A stretch of 64,000 bases of DNA from Gerris lacustris (lineage: Eukaryota; Arthropoda; Insecta; Hemiptera; Gerridae). The stretch covers positions 55,447,044-55,511,043 of the forward strand of contig OX578277.1 in the NCBI GenBank assembly GCA_951217055.1, in the 5' to 3' direction. Each line of letters opens with the position of its first letter. Within the stretch, counting starts at the first letter, position 1. The position numbers were made by a program, and so were the translations under genes. The notes beneath the pieces are model-generated. The model saw nothing but the letters and a program-made list of their open reading frames with translations, searched no databases and was not told the origin of the DNA. Shown in pieces: positions 24,701 to 34,142 of this stretch.

Positions 24701-27700
24701 AAAAAAAACATAAAGTAAATTAAAATCATATTAAATAAGAAACAGCATTAATTTACTATAGAATGTGTGCTACAGTATAAAAACAGTTGCTGGCAACAAG
24801 TTGCAAAACTTGCAGAATGATGTTCCTTAAAAAATATTTAGTAATATACTTGCCGGCTCTGTCTCGACGTTAAATGAATCTCCTTGAGGAGTGCAGAGAA
24901 CATGGACAAACACTGAAGAAATACCATTTTCTCCCTGCAACACAAAAACAATTAGTTAACAAAGTAAATAAATATAAGATTCACGATTTATAAACTAATA
25001 TTCTATTCTGAAATATAAATCCTAAGAAAACAGAGAAGTTCCCAAATGAGTTATGGTTATGACATCAAATTTACTTATTTAAATAATTATAACTTATTTT
25101 AAATCAAATGAATTAAATCATATCAATAGTTAATAGTTATGTTTTAGAACTACAAGAAGTTGACTCTTTTTATATTTAGTATTAACTTTTGATTTGACAG
25201 CGCGGGAAAATCGAAAAAATGTGGAGGGGGTACGTGAGAGCACTGGATTTTGAATTCGAGAACATTGTGTCAACTAAGCAAATAAAAATGTCACTGGCCC
25301 CACCCCCATCATACAGGCTCAGTGGCTTAATTTTTATCCTCATTTAGGTTGGCTAATCTGAGTGCCCAAAGTTAATACTAATTGTAATAATACCAGCCCA
25401 TAAAAACCAAGTTTTGATTATAGTAGTAGTAGTAGTTACCTAGTACTTCCTACTAGACGGGTAGGACGAACCACTTGTTCGAACCTAGCAATCAGGCCTT
25501 ATAGTAGACCCATTTTACTTGCCCCGTGGTGGAGAGTTCCACTCTTCCGGTGTCTTTACGACCTCGGCCACCCTGGCTCCCTCTTTGAAGTTCCCTCTTG
25601 AAGTTTTGATTATAAATCCTTTATATTTTTGCATTTTGGTTTTGAGGGGAAGTATTGGTAATAATTCATTCTAATTTTAAATAATTATTTAAAAATTAAA
25701 TAATTAGTAAAATTTAATTAATTTGTTAAAATGTTTTTGTATTGGTAGAGAGCCAATAAGCCAAGTTTCTGCTCGATTGGATGACTGGAAGAGGGTTAAC
25801 TCGCCCTCCAAAGATTTTGTATACCCAAAAATTACTTTATTACATTTTATTTTTATTTTATTCTTATTACTTATTTTTTTAAATTTAATTTTTGTTCGTA
25901 GAGAGTCTAAGTGCCAAGTTTCAGCTCGATTGGATAACTGGAAGAGGGTTAACTAGCCTTCCAAAGATTTTGACGTCAGGCACTCAGGCACCCAGGCACA
26001 AAAGTGAAGTTAATATAAAGGATTTAAAAAAGAGTATAAGGGTTCTCTCGTCATGAAGAAGTCTATACATAGAAGAAGCATAGTTTATGGGAAGAACATA
26101 GTTTTTATGGGGATGGTTTTAAGCCTATACACTGGCCACGGGCGTATCCAGAGGGGGGCCCCCCCTTCCAAGATGGACCAAAAAATAGGTCTGATAAATC
26201 TAACAAAACTTTCTCAATTATTGATGCTGTATTTAAATGCCCTAATACCTCCTTTAATTAATTTAATTTAAATCATACTTAAAACTGATCAATATATGTG
26301 AGGTTGCTTTCTTTTTAGGGTTTCGTTGGTAAAACCAAAAAAAGAAACCCTTATAGTTTCGTTCCTGTGTCAGTCTGTCACTCTGTACAGTTCCAATAAC
26401 TTTTGAATCAAAATAGATAAAAAACATGAAACTTTCCAGTATTAAAGATCGTTTTGATGCGCACACAGGAAAAATATAGCAAACTCAAAATTATTAGCTG
26501 TTCAAATTCAAAAAGGCGGATAATTCAAATCACGCGAATTTTTTTTTTAAATTTTGAGTGGGGTATGAAACGAAAGATGTATGGACACTTGTGGATCATG
26601 TTTAATTTGCTACGCCATTTTGTCAAAACACATCAAAATTTTCGTTTCCCCCCACCTATAATACTATATTTCTGCTGTTATTAAAAATATAAAAAAATAT
26701 GCGGTCTGATGGGCCAAAGAAATAGTAAGATTAGCAATTTGATCTTATTAACTGGGAATCCAAAATGGCGGCTAATTCTTGTCACGGGGATTTATTTTTT
26801 TTAATTTTGTGTGGAGTATTAAATGGAAGGTATTGAAGAGTAGATTACAAAAGTAATATCACTTGTGGCACTTGTTTAATTTCTCATTCCATTTTGTCAA
26901 AAAAACATCAAAATTTTGCGCCCCCTCCCCCCCCTCCCTTCCCTATACTAATTTCATGTTCAATGCCAACGAACCCTTTTTTACGTGAGACTTTAGGCCC
27001 AACCAATTTATTCGTTTTCCATTTTCAACAAAAACAAATTTATTTGCATCAGTATCTCGAAAACTAGATTTTTCCCGGGAAAAATCTAGTTTTTGTCTTA
27101 AACGTTATCCCAGAAATTCGAAACTGCGTTGGAACTATCAAGGAGATAATTACATTTTTCGTGAGTCTGTTTTACGACGCAAGCTTATTGCCAATATTCC
27201 AAAATTATGTGAGACTAGGTGGTCAGAGAAATACAAAATCATCCCTGATTTTAAGGATAATTTCAGCAACCAGAAAAAATGCTTATCAATTGCATGCAGC
27301 GGCGTGCAGATCTTCATTTGTTGTCTCGGTAGCATTAATTGCTATGTATTCTGCTATAGTGAACCCGTAGCAAATGCACTTCAATCGAAGACTCTAGACA
27401 TAGTCAAAAGCAACAACCATATTCAGCTTACTCTAGACATGCTACGACTTCACCAAAGAGGCGGAGAACGTAACAACTGATAATTTCCTTCTTGGATTCT
27501 ATACTGTAGACAAATCGCCAGAATTTTCATTGACGAATTACCATCCTAGTAAGATGAGAGATTGGAGCAATGGAATGAAATTACTTCATCCAGTGTCACT
27601 ATCTACAATTTAGAAGGAATAGAAGGAGAAAGGGGAAGCGCCACACATAATTATGGTTTTAAAAAAGAGCGAATTGTTTTTCCCGGCAATTAGAAAGGCT

Positions 27701-30700
27701 TTGCTAATATTGCTTTCACAGCCCTGCTCAACATGCACTATCGAGCGTTCATTTACCTCCCTCCCTAGCCAAATCAAAACATGGCTAAGAAGAAGAAGTA
27801 CATGGTGAAAACAGGTTAAATGGGTTAGCCATGTTAAGCATTCACAGAAAATGAGTTTTCGCTATCAAGGAGCAACTAGTGGAAGCTGTAATTAAAAAAA
27901 AAATTGCTTCTAATCCTCGAAAATTATTGTTTACAAATTAGTTTTGTTTTATTGAATATTTTATTTTAACTTTGGTTATCATTACCCCCCCCCCCCCCCT
28001 TATCATGAACTACCCCCCCCCCCTTCCGTTTTGAGCTGGATACGCCCATGACATAAAAGTTGGATAAGAGAATAAATAAAATACTTTTAATTTATTCACA
28101 AATAGCAATAGATCATTAACAACATTTTTAGAATGATCGGCTTACCTCTTTGTCCAATTTTTTGATAAGCGTAAGGTTTTTGGTACCAGGTTCTATTCTA
28201 ACAGGACTGTCACTTTCTTCCAGTCTCAATGAAATATCTCCTTTTTCTCCCGTATTACCATTCACTCGCAGTGTTCCTGAAACATATTAGGAAAGAATAA
28301 CAGTTATAAAATTACACAAGGGATATACGAGTATAGCATTCTAGTGAAGTAAATAGTTAAATAGGAATGGAATAAAATAATAAAATTAAGAATTTTCGAG
28401 TTTTAGAGTTATGTGTATGAAAAGTTATAGTGTAACAAGAAACAAGACGACAAAAACGAAACGTCGTCACACAAATAAAGCGTTCAATAAATTTCGCAGG
28501 CCACTTAAAAATTATTTTAATAGTAATTATTGTGGATTCAAACTGTTTTGAAATGAGAATAACAAGTTTCAAATTCGAAGACTATCAATTTAGAAGTACA
28601 AGTTTACTGGAAAGTGCGAAGAAACAACATTGATAAATAAGTTAACATAATCTAATGATCCCAAAATTTTTTACTCCATCCATAAATTTTGGTTAAAATT
28701 AATATTATATTATACAATATCTTGTTTTCCTACATTAAAAACGTTTTATAGTAGAGAAAAACTGCATGATACTTTTAAAATTAAGAAAAAAATCGTATTT
28801 ATTCATAAAACCACTTGTAGTTATATAACATTTTTATTCAATTAAAGAACAATAGGACCCATTTTGAAACTAATTTCGACTATAAACATGAATAAAAAAG
28901 AAACTTTTAGTAAGAATAAACTATTAATGAATTCCGTCGAAATAAACTGATTCAAATTTATACATCCACGGAATAATAATCACACCGATCCCCGATCCTC
29001 AACTTATAAGTGGAGGTCAGTTCCTTCTTTTCTCAGATACAAAGCAAAATATAATTTTGTTAGAGATATTTGCCTAATTCATATGTATGCAAGAGAGGGT
29101 TATCGCCACTGACGGAAATAGCAGGTGGTCAAGGTGACGTAATTTTACGATAAGTCAAATTATTCATATATGTAGATATGTAATTCGATCAATGTGACCA
29201 CCCATGTAAGCTGGAAATACTAGTTTGAATGGAAAAGATCTATAATACATTTATTACATTTTGGCGAACAGAAAAAATCATTTGAGACATTTATTGGTTT
29301 TAATCATTACTCTACTTTATTAAAAATGTTATATTTAAACACAAAATAAAACACTCTTTTCAGGCCCCCACACACGGTCAAAATTTTTGCGCAAACATTT
29401 TGACCGTGTATGGGGCTGTTTGATGTTTGCGCAAACATGATGTTTGACGTGTTTGGCCTAAATTTGCCCGACATCAAACATTACCAATGTTCCATTTTAA
29501 AACATGCACTAAAAAGAAAAAAAAAATTTCAAACCGGCCACAGTACCATGAGCGATTACATTACAACAATGAGTGTCCCTAAAGATAAAAGCGTGGGACT
29601 GGGGATATTGACAAAGATGTTTGTAGCGCCCCTGCGCTCGTACTGTGGTCGGTGAAAGAAAAGTCATTTTCTTTTTTTTAGTGCATGTTTTATAAAAGCT
29701 GTTTTTTTTTTTGGTTTTAGAGTTTCGTTGGTAAAACCAAAAAAAGAAACCCTTATAGTTTCGTTCATGTGTTTGTCTGCCTGTCTGTCACTCTGTACGG
29801 TTCCAATAACTTTTGAATAAAAAGAGATAAAAACATGAAACTTTCCAATATTAATGATCGTTTTGACGCGCACATAGGACAAATATAGCGAACTCAAAAT
29901 TATCAGCTGTTCAAATCCAAAATGGCGGATAACTTACGTCATGTAAAAAAAATATTTTTAAATTTTTAGTGAGGTATTGAAAGTAAGACTTGAAAGTAGA
30001 TTACAAAAATATATACCACTTAGGGAAATTATTTAATTTTTGGCGCCATTTTGTCAAAAAACATCGAAATTTTGTGTGCGTCCTCCCCCCTAAAATCATA
30101 TTTCCGCTCTTACTAAAAATATAGAAAAATATGCAAAATGTGCGGTCTGGTGGGCCATAGAAAAAATAAGATTAGCAATTGGATCTGATTTACTGGGAAT
30201 CCAAGATGGCGGATAATTCATGTCACTCGAAAATAAATATTTTTTTAAAATTTTGTTTGGGGTATCAAATAATAGGATTACAAATATATAAAAACATTTT
30301 TTTTAATTTTATTTTTTATTGTATTTATAAATCGAAATATACAAAAATACAAATGTCCCCCCCGCTAACTACCCTATAATGGCTATTCCTAAAATTTGTG
30401 AAATGAGAATAAGTTTTACTTAAAGTTTGAAATAATTTACGCTTATACCCTATGGTGGACCGATGAATATTTCCGGAAAAAAATTAATGTACCTTTTCGA
30501 TATTACCGATAAAATTCATTGTGACCCCCCGGGGGACTGAACCAGGAACCTCTTCCTCTGTAACACGTGAAAATTATTTAATTATCTGCAGTTACTACTA
30601 GAGGTATAAAAAATATGCCTAGCGGTCTGCTGGACCATAGGAAAAATTAGAATAGCAATTTTAACTGATTAACTGGGAATCCAATATGGCGGATAATTCC

Positions 30701-32466
30701 CACCACAAAAAAAAAAAAAAAAATTAAATTTTGTGTGGGGTAACTAATTAAAGGTATTAAAGAGTAGATTACAAAAATGTATAACACCTGTTAATTGTTT
30801 TATTTTCCACGCCTTTTGCCAAAAAGTATCAACAATTTACGCCCCCCCCCCCCTTAATATAACTAGTTTTATATTAAGGATACCAACGAAACCCTTTTTA
30901 CGAGAGAATTCACGGACATCTATTTTTTTTTTTTATTGTTTAAATATTACTTATTACTCTTCGTCATATTGACTCTTGTAACTTGTAATCTATTCTAACC
31001 ACACTTAGCTGTCAGTGGTCGCTGTTGTCGAATTCCTGAAATTCAATTATAAATCTTTTTAAAAAAAATTATATGACAAACGGAAATAACTTTACTTACC
31101 TGTCACTAGTGATTATTGTTTACAATTATTTCAAATCCCCCCCCCCCCCCCCAAAAAAAAACCTAGGGATTAATCGACAAATACAAATGATTTTGTAAAA
31201 CTAATGACTGATTATTGTATTGGCGGAAATACATAATCCGTGTAAGTTTCGGCTTTCTATAGGTAGTAGAAAAGTGGGTTAAATATGGATTACAAGCTTT
31301 GTCCCTGACAAACAACGTAAGCTAATAAAACGCCCTTGAAAACAAATAATGTACGAACAAATGGAATAAAATGCTCGAAAATTATATAATCATAGGATCT
31401 TCTGCTGTATTAGCAACTCTAAGATCAACAGACTATATCCGAAGTCCAATAGCTTTTCTCTGCACTTTTACATCCTCAGGATTCAAACTCAGACAGAAAG
31501 AATTACATTAGTCAGGACTAAGTTCATCTTCTTTTTTACTACAATTAAGTTCGGTTTGAACACATAGACTTTAGAATTGATGCACTTAAAGATTTATTAC
31601 CTTAACAGCAGAAATAATGCAGAAAAGCAGTGTAATGTGCGTAATTAATTGTCCTATATTAAGAATTATGCTGATGTATATGAAACAGGTCCTATTTCAT
31701 GTAAACTATACAAAGTAGGATTAACTCGACTCTTTGTTGAAAAAATATATTTCTTTCTTCAAAAAGCAGAAGATTATAATAATGTGCTTTTTTTCAGAGA
31801 GAGGTAGCAACGTAGGGTCATACAGCGGTCATTCCTTAAGCCAAAAAGTGGAATAATATTAACGCATATTGTGTTAAAGTTAATTAATTAGAGGCCTCTT
31901 CGTTTTTCTCATTCCCCTAACCAGTCATTATAATGGTAATATGTTATACATATTCTTTATGCTTTTTTCATATTTCTCACAACAGTCATCATAATTCTTA
32001 TGATGTTGCTTATTTACATGGAACTCCAATAAAAATTAACGCTTGGAAAAAGTTATAATATTCAGGAGAATAAATTTGTACATTATATATCTATTAAACA
32101 AGGTATAGTAGCTAAATTGAATCTCTAGAACCTATTTTATTAAATCAAAGTTGTTGGAATAAAAGATTCGTCACTCTTATATACCAGCATTTAATTATTT
32201 TTTATCACACATAAACCAAGTACAAATAATGCTAATTTAATCCCGTTTACACCTCTAACTACCAGTTGTTTAACTTAAGCTCAGCATGGCTTATTGGCTC
32301 ATTCCTAATTGTAAAAAAAACTCTCATGGTGACCCACAGCAATGGCCTTCAAATTTTTTAATTTATAATATATTACCTATAAGAGAACCCAGGGCTAGGT
32401 CTTCACTTGCGAAAAAATTCTCTCCTGAGCCTCCATTTTCAAGAAAACACCTGCTATCTGATCTCC
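12632..32466 (-). CDS. Five-repeat transmembrane cadherin, 17 exons, 5' end missing
   Basis: This is a calcium-dependent adhesion receptor at the cell surface. Seventeen exons with consistent phases encode 784 residues up to the stop. Residue numbers start at the first visible codon. EC1 is at 1-119 and EC2 at 120-227, with the linker motifs DVNDNAPQF (111-119) and DADDQNPKF (219-227). EC3 is at 228-325 and EC4 at 326-434, ending NVNDWDPRF. EC5 is at 435-530. A 24-residue hydrophobic helix near 537-560 is followed by a 220-residue tail. The tail has an NG-rich repeat, a proline-rich stretch (APIPPQLPVGPSP), KKLSWDDDS and a C-terminal VYF that could bind a PDZ domain. The signal peptide and start codon were not found upstream. 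The EC3-EC4 junction lacks the usual DxNDN ligands. The family is certain. I do not assign an ortholog among the insect cadherins. Confidence 0.93.
12883..13606. mobile_element. Harbinger-like MITE with TTA target duplication, in the last cadherin intron
   Basis: The left end AGCCTAGTCCACACTAGT is mirrored by ACTAGTGTGGAATAGGCT at the right end. TTA lies directly outside both ends (12880-12882 and 13607-13609), as for PIF/Harbinger elements. The 724-base body has many TAGACA and GTTGCGCAACGTG words. These include a perfect 12-base-arm palindrome at 13061-13086. No transposase frame survives. Confidence 0.8.
13607..14988. other. Intron sequence without a clear element
   Basis: Part of the last cadherin intron. 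At 13843-14125 there is a GC-richer stretch with several nested palindromes around CACGTTC and GGACC(G)TGGTCC. It starts with TTAACACGTTCATGG, which suggests a further degraded MITE. The right end could not be matched. Confidence 0.4.
14993..15230. mobile_element. piggyBac-like MITE (238 bp) flanked by TTAA
   Basis: TTAA lies on both sides (14989-14992 and 15231-15234). The ends are CCCTTCAGT and, reversed, CCCTTTAGT. A TTAA duplication with CCCT-starting ends is the hallmark of piggyBac elements. The body is AT-rich and non-coding. Confidence 0.75.
15284..15489 (-). CDS. Cadherin exon 16: proline-rich cytoplasmic segment
   Basis: It starts after GTTTAG with GT completing a serine codon (phase 1) and ends at AGG|GTAAG in phase 0. 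It encodes IMSRNGISRGPAPPGSGV, then APIPPQLPVGPSPPQGF and KKLSWDDDSTDSTPTNNR. The proline-rich stretches are possible SH3/WW-binding sites (inference). Confidence 0.92.
16146..16516 (-). CDS. Cadherin exon 15: cytoplasmic tail with NG tetrapeptide repeat
   Basis: The longest exon. It opens with T completing a codon split by the previous intron and closes with A|GTAAT in phase 1. It encodes KQPKAKNQLGS, then a run of about nine NGx(M/L) tetrapeptides, then KIENPMFANINPTL. The 16516 acceptor and the 16146 donor preserve frame with both neighbours. Confidence 0.92.
16285..16398 (-). repeat. Coding 12-base minisatellite (NG-T/A-M/L)
   Basis: Tandem 12-base units such as ATGAACGGCACG encode MNGTMNGTMNGAMNGT and relatives. 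The units are imperfect and include one LRRM interruption. Length variation between alleles would leave the reading frame intact. Confidence 0.85.
16636..16784 (-). CDS. Cadherin exon 14: membrane-spanning helix
   Basis: A phase-0 start after TTTCAG, and an end at AAACA|GTTAGT leaving two bases of a codon. It encodes ASVPVIIHLPEAVIW, finishing EC5. An uninterrupted hydrophobic stretch follows (MIMMAAFGGILGVLAIVILA), then a short basic stop-transfer. Confidence 0.93.
16952..17066 (-). CDS. Cadherin exon 13: EC5, second half
   Basis: It starts after TTTCAG with one base completing a lysine codon and ends CAG|GTTAAT in phase 0. It encodes MFAIDEIGIIKILDLSALN and VAVATDTGIPPRQ. The DTG.P motif is the usual late-EC strand. 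Confidence 0.93.
17156..17730. mobile_element. piggyBac-like MITE (575 bp) flanked by TTAA
   Basis: TTAA flanks both ends (17152-17155 and 17731-17734). The termini are CCCTTCATGGC and, reversed, CCCTTCGAGAAAC. The body has a GC-richer subterminal region and no transposase frame. Confidence 0.65.
17735..18980. other. Cadherin intron, no element recognised
   Basis: AT-rich intron sequence. No terminal repeats, coding frame or RNA gene was recognised. Confidence 0.45.
18981..19168 (-). CDS. Cadherin exon 12: EC4 end and EC5 start
   Basis: A phase-0 start after TTTTAG, and an end at CTAA|GTAAGT in phase 2. It encodes NASASINITVLNVNDWDPRF, a near-canonical calcium-binding linker. FRFPQYEFFVPEVGEGQTPV and EAADGDRGD then begin the next repeat. 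Confidence 0.94.
19261..19398 (-). CDS. Cadherin exon 11: EC4 middle
   Basis: A 46-codon phase 0-0 exon between TTTCAG and ATG|GTAATT. It encodes KLRFTIDNHTDMFTVSPSGD and LKKHLDYESQDNYLFQVYST. LDYE is the conserved cadherin motif that binds calcium. Confidence 0.94.
19605..19925 (-). mobile_element. Probable tRNA-derived SINE in a cadherin intron
   Basis: On the minus strand it begins GGGGTAGTTCGGTGAGGAG, resembling a Pol III A box. A B-box-like GGGTTCAATCCCTGACC follows about 80 bases on. A tRNA-unrelated body then ends near GCTGTTGAGCCACGAAG. The layout fits a SINE. Spacing between the boxes is wide, so an alternative repeat type is possible. Confidence 0.5.
19955..20131 (-). CDS. Cadherin exon 10: EC3 end and EC4 start
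   Basis: A 59-codon phase 0-0 exon between AACAG and AAG|GTTTGC. It encodes AEQTDNRDRYALATLSVSRP and QSHYVAGVLENVPLNSVLL. Between these the usual DxNDNxP linker is absent, so the EC3-EC4 joint probably binds little or no calcium. Confidence 0.93.
20243..20819. mobile_element. piggyBac-like MITE (577 bp) with perfect 18-bp ends
   Basis: The ends CCCTAGAATACTAACCAT are perfect inverted repeats. TTAA precedes the left end (20239-20242) and TAAA, a one-base decay of TTAA, follows the right end. CCCTAGAA next to TTAA is very close to the classic piggyBac terminus. There is no coding capacity. Confidence 0.85.
21205..21314 (-). CDS. Cadherin exon 9: EC3 middle
   Basis: It starts after TTTTAG with CT completing an alanine codon and ends AAG|GTAATT in phase 0. 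It encodes GSDYKYFEIDKITGHVSLKR and EDELLQPATLVVK. Confidence 0.94.
21660..21850 (+). mobile_element. Possible pogo/Tigger-like terminus (relic)
   Basis: It begins AGTAGAACCTCGCTTACAC, followed by repeated ACCTCAATAAC and ACCTCTATAATG words. This recalls the ends of pogo-type Tc1/mariner elements. No matching right end or transposase was found in the intron. Confidence 0.3.
22319..22409 (-). CDS. Cadherin exon 8: EC3 start
   Basis: A phase-0 start after TTACAG, and an end at TCAG|GTGAGT in phase 1. It encodes GTRLRIQPRDIAAFDQDVGI and SPIIYSFNS. DQDVG is the DxD-like calcium motif of this repeat. Confidence 0.94.
22596..22721 (-). CDS. Cadherin exon 7: EC2 end and linker
   Basis: A 42-codon phase 0-0 exon between TTTTAG and GAG|GTAACT. 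It encodes DQGTPPQYTDTLLYVNVIDA, DDQNPKF and EDERYSAIVPDHATE. It carries both DxG and DADDQNPKF calcium motifs. Confidence 0.95.
22958..23059 (-). CDS. Cadherin exon 6: EC2 middle
   Basis: A 34-codon phase 0-0 exon between TTTTAG and CAG|GTACTA. It encodes DHFVFANGLEGTLVLRKPLD, then YETLPNFTLTIRAQ, with the conserved LDYE. Confidence 0.94.
23537..24047. repeat. Imperfect inverted repeat in a cadherin intron
   Basis: The arms at about 23537-23595 and 23990-24047 (shared core CTTGGTTTA.GACTT and CTTGGCAGT.GAATT) are inverted with respect to each other, with about 400 bases between. The right arm lies less than 80 bases from the next coding exon. This is likely a degraded MITE. Confidence 0.5.
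24125..24232 (-). CDS. Cadherin exon 5: EC2 start
   Basis: A 36-codon phase 0-0 exon between CTTAG and TCA|GTAAGT. It encodes VTVVGTRVLQGVRARDNDQP and FSTVQYIVQPGPNS. RARDNDQ is the calcium-binding DxD motif. Confidence 0.94.
24437..24492. repeat. Compound microsatellite C-run, A-run, (AAT)n, (AAG)n
   Basis: Eleven C are followed by about fourteen A, then AAT/TAA triplets and AAG triplets. Confidence 0.95.
24601..24690 (-). CDS. Cadherin exon 4: EC1-EC2 linker
   Basis: A 30-codon phase 0-0 exon between CTTAG and GAG|GTAAGA. It encodes IKIPVNIRVTDVNDNAPQF and ENGPYILNISE. DVNDNAP is the textbook inter-repeat calcium site. Confidence 0.95.
24854..24934 (-). CDS. Cadherin exon 3: EC1, with a GC-AG intron after it
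   Basis: A 27-codon exon starting after TTGCAG. It encodes GENGISSVFVHVLCTPQGD and SFNVETEP. Only a GC donor (CCG|GCAAGT) keeps the frame with the next exon. The nearby GT would shift it. Confidence 0.88.
25176..25381. mobile_element. MITE family F copy 1, in a cadherin intron
   Basis: The ends TTAGTATTAACTTT and AAAGTTAATACTAA are a perfect inverted pair. The interior starts GACAGCGCGGGAAAATC and matches the copy at 40114-40342. Confidence 0.65.
25739..25971 (+). repeat. Two direct 80-base copies in a cadherin intron
   Basis: Positions 25739-25818 and 25892-25971 share GCTCGATTGGAT.ACTGGA and GAGGGTTAACT, with about 85% identity by eye. Between them is an AT-rich spacer. There is no open coding frame. 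Confidence 0.7.
26318..26985 (+). repeat. Copy of the AAGGGTTTCGTTGG-ended repeat nested in the hAT element
   Basis: It begins AGGGTTTCGTTGGTAAAACC and ends with the inverse (GCCAACGAACCCTTTTTT). Internal blocks ACTCTGTACAGTTCCAATAA and TCAAAATTATTAGCTGTTCA match the copy at 29717-30900. The paired ends suggest a TIR-type non-autonomous element. Confidence 0.75.
27118..27805 (+). pseudogene. hAT-like transposase remnants
   Basis: An open frame to 27480 encodes KLIANIPKLCETRWSEKYK and ANALQSKTLDIVKSNN. The CETRW motif is typical of the hAT/DUF4371-type transposase core. After a disrupted stretch, 27690-27805 encodes IRKALLILLSQPCSTCTIE and RSF. This is the C-terminal dimerisation motif of hAT transposases, where an S/T-x-ERSFS-like signature is usual. 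The two parts are out of frame with stops between, so the enzyme is dead. Confidence 0.75.
28146..28276 (-). CDS. Cadherin exon 2 (of those visible): EC1 middle
   Basis: It starts after TTTCAG with GA completing a glycine codon and ends GAG|GTAAGC in phase 0. It encodes TLRVNGNTGEKGDISLRLEE, SDSPVRIEPGTKN and LTLIKKLDKE. LDKEGE at the exon joint is the LDxE motif of this repeat. Confidence 0.94.
28277..29362. other. Cadherin intron, nothing recognised
   Basis: AT-rich. No terminal repeats or coding frame seen. Confidence 0.45.
29363..29700. mobile_element. Nested hairpin-type MITE in a cadherin intron
   Basis: Positions 29363-29415 contain inverted GGTCAAAATTTTTGCGC and GCGCAAACATTTTGACC words. 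Positions 29500-29695 form a longer hairpin. AAAACATGCACTAAAAAG with GGCCACAGTAC.ATGAGC is mirrored by GCTCGTACTGTGGTCGG and TTAGTGCATGTTTTAT. The 81-residue frame crossing it is a product of these repeats. Confidence 0.6.
29717..30900 (+). repeat. Longest copy of the AAGGGTTTCGTTGG-ended repeat
   Basis: It starts AGTTTCGTTGGTAAAACC and ends with the inverse TACCAACGAAACCCTTTTT. Inside are two related halves, each with a GCGGTCTG.TGG.CCATAG and AACTGGGAATCCA.ATGGCGG block. A tRNA B-box-like word (CTGAACCAGG) lies near 30538. It is non-coding and probably a TIR-type element family. Partial copies lie at 8265-8580, 10955-11320 and 26318-26985. Confidence 0.7.
31137..31159. repeat. C-run followed by A-run
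   Basis: A homopolymer pair in the intron: C-run then A-run. 31165-32376 beyond it shows nothing recognisable. Confidence 0.9.
32377..32466 (-). CDS. Cadherin first visible exon: start of EC1
   Basis: Between GTTGCAG and ATAG|GTAATA, this 90-base exon is read in phase 1 on both sides. It encodes RSDSRCFLENGGSGENFF and ASEDLALGSLIG. The E-D-L-x-x-G-S-x-I pattern is the usual first strand of a cadherin repeat. It joins in frame with exon 28146-28276. The mature N-terminus is probably here. The signal-peptide exon must lie further left on the minus strand (higher coordinates). Confidence 0.85.
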
Positions 32467-34134
32467 CTGCAACAAAAAAGTACAATACTAAATTAATTTG
32501 ATGTTAAATACATATTCTTGCACAAATATGGATTCGGATTCATACTAAAAGAAAAATCGTATAAAATTCTCGGTGATGTCTGGCGCGCGGCCTGACAATT
32601 TTTTAATACATTCTCGTTGTCGCGTTTTTCCAGTTTGGTACACTGCATCCCACTTCGAGGAAATTATGTGCTTGCCATTTAGCGTAATTGGTTTTGGTTT
32701 ATTAAGATGATACGGACCAAGTTTAAATTACCATTTTACAACTAAATAGAAAGTCGAGTTGGGAGGCTGAAGAAATTTGGGAGAAACAGAATAATAACAA
32801 CAGAGTAACAGAGAAAAGTTCAATCCTCTAACGAAAACTCAAATGCCTAAACAAACCTCAAATGCCGATGTAGGTTCAGATTTTTACTGATTATTTAAGA
32901 TAAATTTCAAGAGGTAACTTTCTATAAGAGCTAAGTTTTAAGCTTCAAACAATTATCAAAATAATTAAACCTTATTTTGGAACTTTATGGGTATATCGTA
33001 ATACCTATTATCGAACACTTTGATAAAATTACGTTCATAATAAGTTATGACTAATAATCCGCTTCTGTTAATAATGACAACATCATATCAAAAGCTACCA
33101 CTTTAATGTGCCAAAAACAGACAAGGCATTAGTTCCGACAGCTTTGTAATTTTTTTTATTTAGATTTTGAAAGTGCAAAGTAAAAGTGGAGCGTCAAATT
33201 CAGCACCTCTGAACACTCGAGGCGAGCCAACTAAAGATATAATCAGCTAGGTCTCAGGGTTCACTGGGTGTTAGAACCCTTGTAATTTGTATGAGATAGA
33301 TCGGCTAACGATCCCTCAATAGAATAATCAAAACTGATCATGCCATAATCAGTATAATCGATTGAATAGATCACAAGTGCTCGTTACGATGAATATTATT
33401 ATAAAACCAAGTGTATATCTGATATGATGCATATCTTGTGTACATCTAGCTCGGTACATATAATTTGTCGAATAAGTAGCATCTTGCATTTAAGATTAAC
33501 ATGATAACTTCTGGAGCAATATTCGACCTACGTTATACTTACAATATTTATTTTTCGAACTTAGTAAGCAATATTTTTAACAAAATTAAGAAAGAGAGTA
33601 AGCAATTCATAAATGATATATAATTTACCTGATTTCTTAAATCAGATTAAAATTGAGCTAATACGCCAAAGATAAGAAGATAATTAGGAGGGGAAAATAA
33701 GATAAAATCAACTATACTATAAGAATATTAAAACAGCAAAAGTTATGCCAAATTTTCAGACAACAATAGTTTTACTGCATTGTAAAAATACTATATCTTA
33801 TTTGTCTTGACAAAGCTTTTGAGCCTGAGTTTAAATGAAGATTAAAAAAGAATCGTAATTTTCTATTTTTTCCACTATTCTGGGGGACAAGAGTTTACTT
33901 TAAAGAATACTGAATTCAATTTTTAATCCCGGCGCTGGAGTTTATTTTTTAGTCTGTTTCCCGTAGTTAATAATAATTATAATTTGAATTAAATTAAAAT
34001 TTAAAGAAAATTGAGGTAAAAAGAGTTCCTAGACTTTTACAGGCTTTTTAGATCATTTGTAAACTCACACAATAACAATGCCTCGTAATATATTCGAGCT
34101 ATAATAAAACAATTAATTTAAACACCGGTACAAT
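32467..34134. other. Non-coding, possibly the first cadherin intron
   Basis: AT-rich sequence. No signal-peptide-like exon ending in phase 1 with a donor site was found on the minus strand. Confidence 0.4.
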
Positions 34135-34142
34135 AAATCAAC

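Larger units (their letters stand above)
26137..28050 (+). mobile_element. Degraded hAT-type DNA transposon inside the cadherin gene
   Basis: The left end CACGGGCGTATCCAG is mirrored by CTGGATACGCCCATG at the right end. Both are followed inward by long G or C runs. The interior holds transposase remnants (27118-27480 and 27690-27805) and a nested younger repeat (26318-26985). The bases outside the ends match only for three positions (ACA), so the usual 8-bp duplication is no longer visible. Orientation is opposite to the host gene. Confidence 0.7.
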
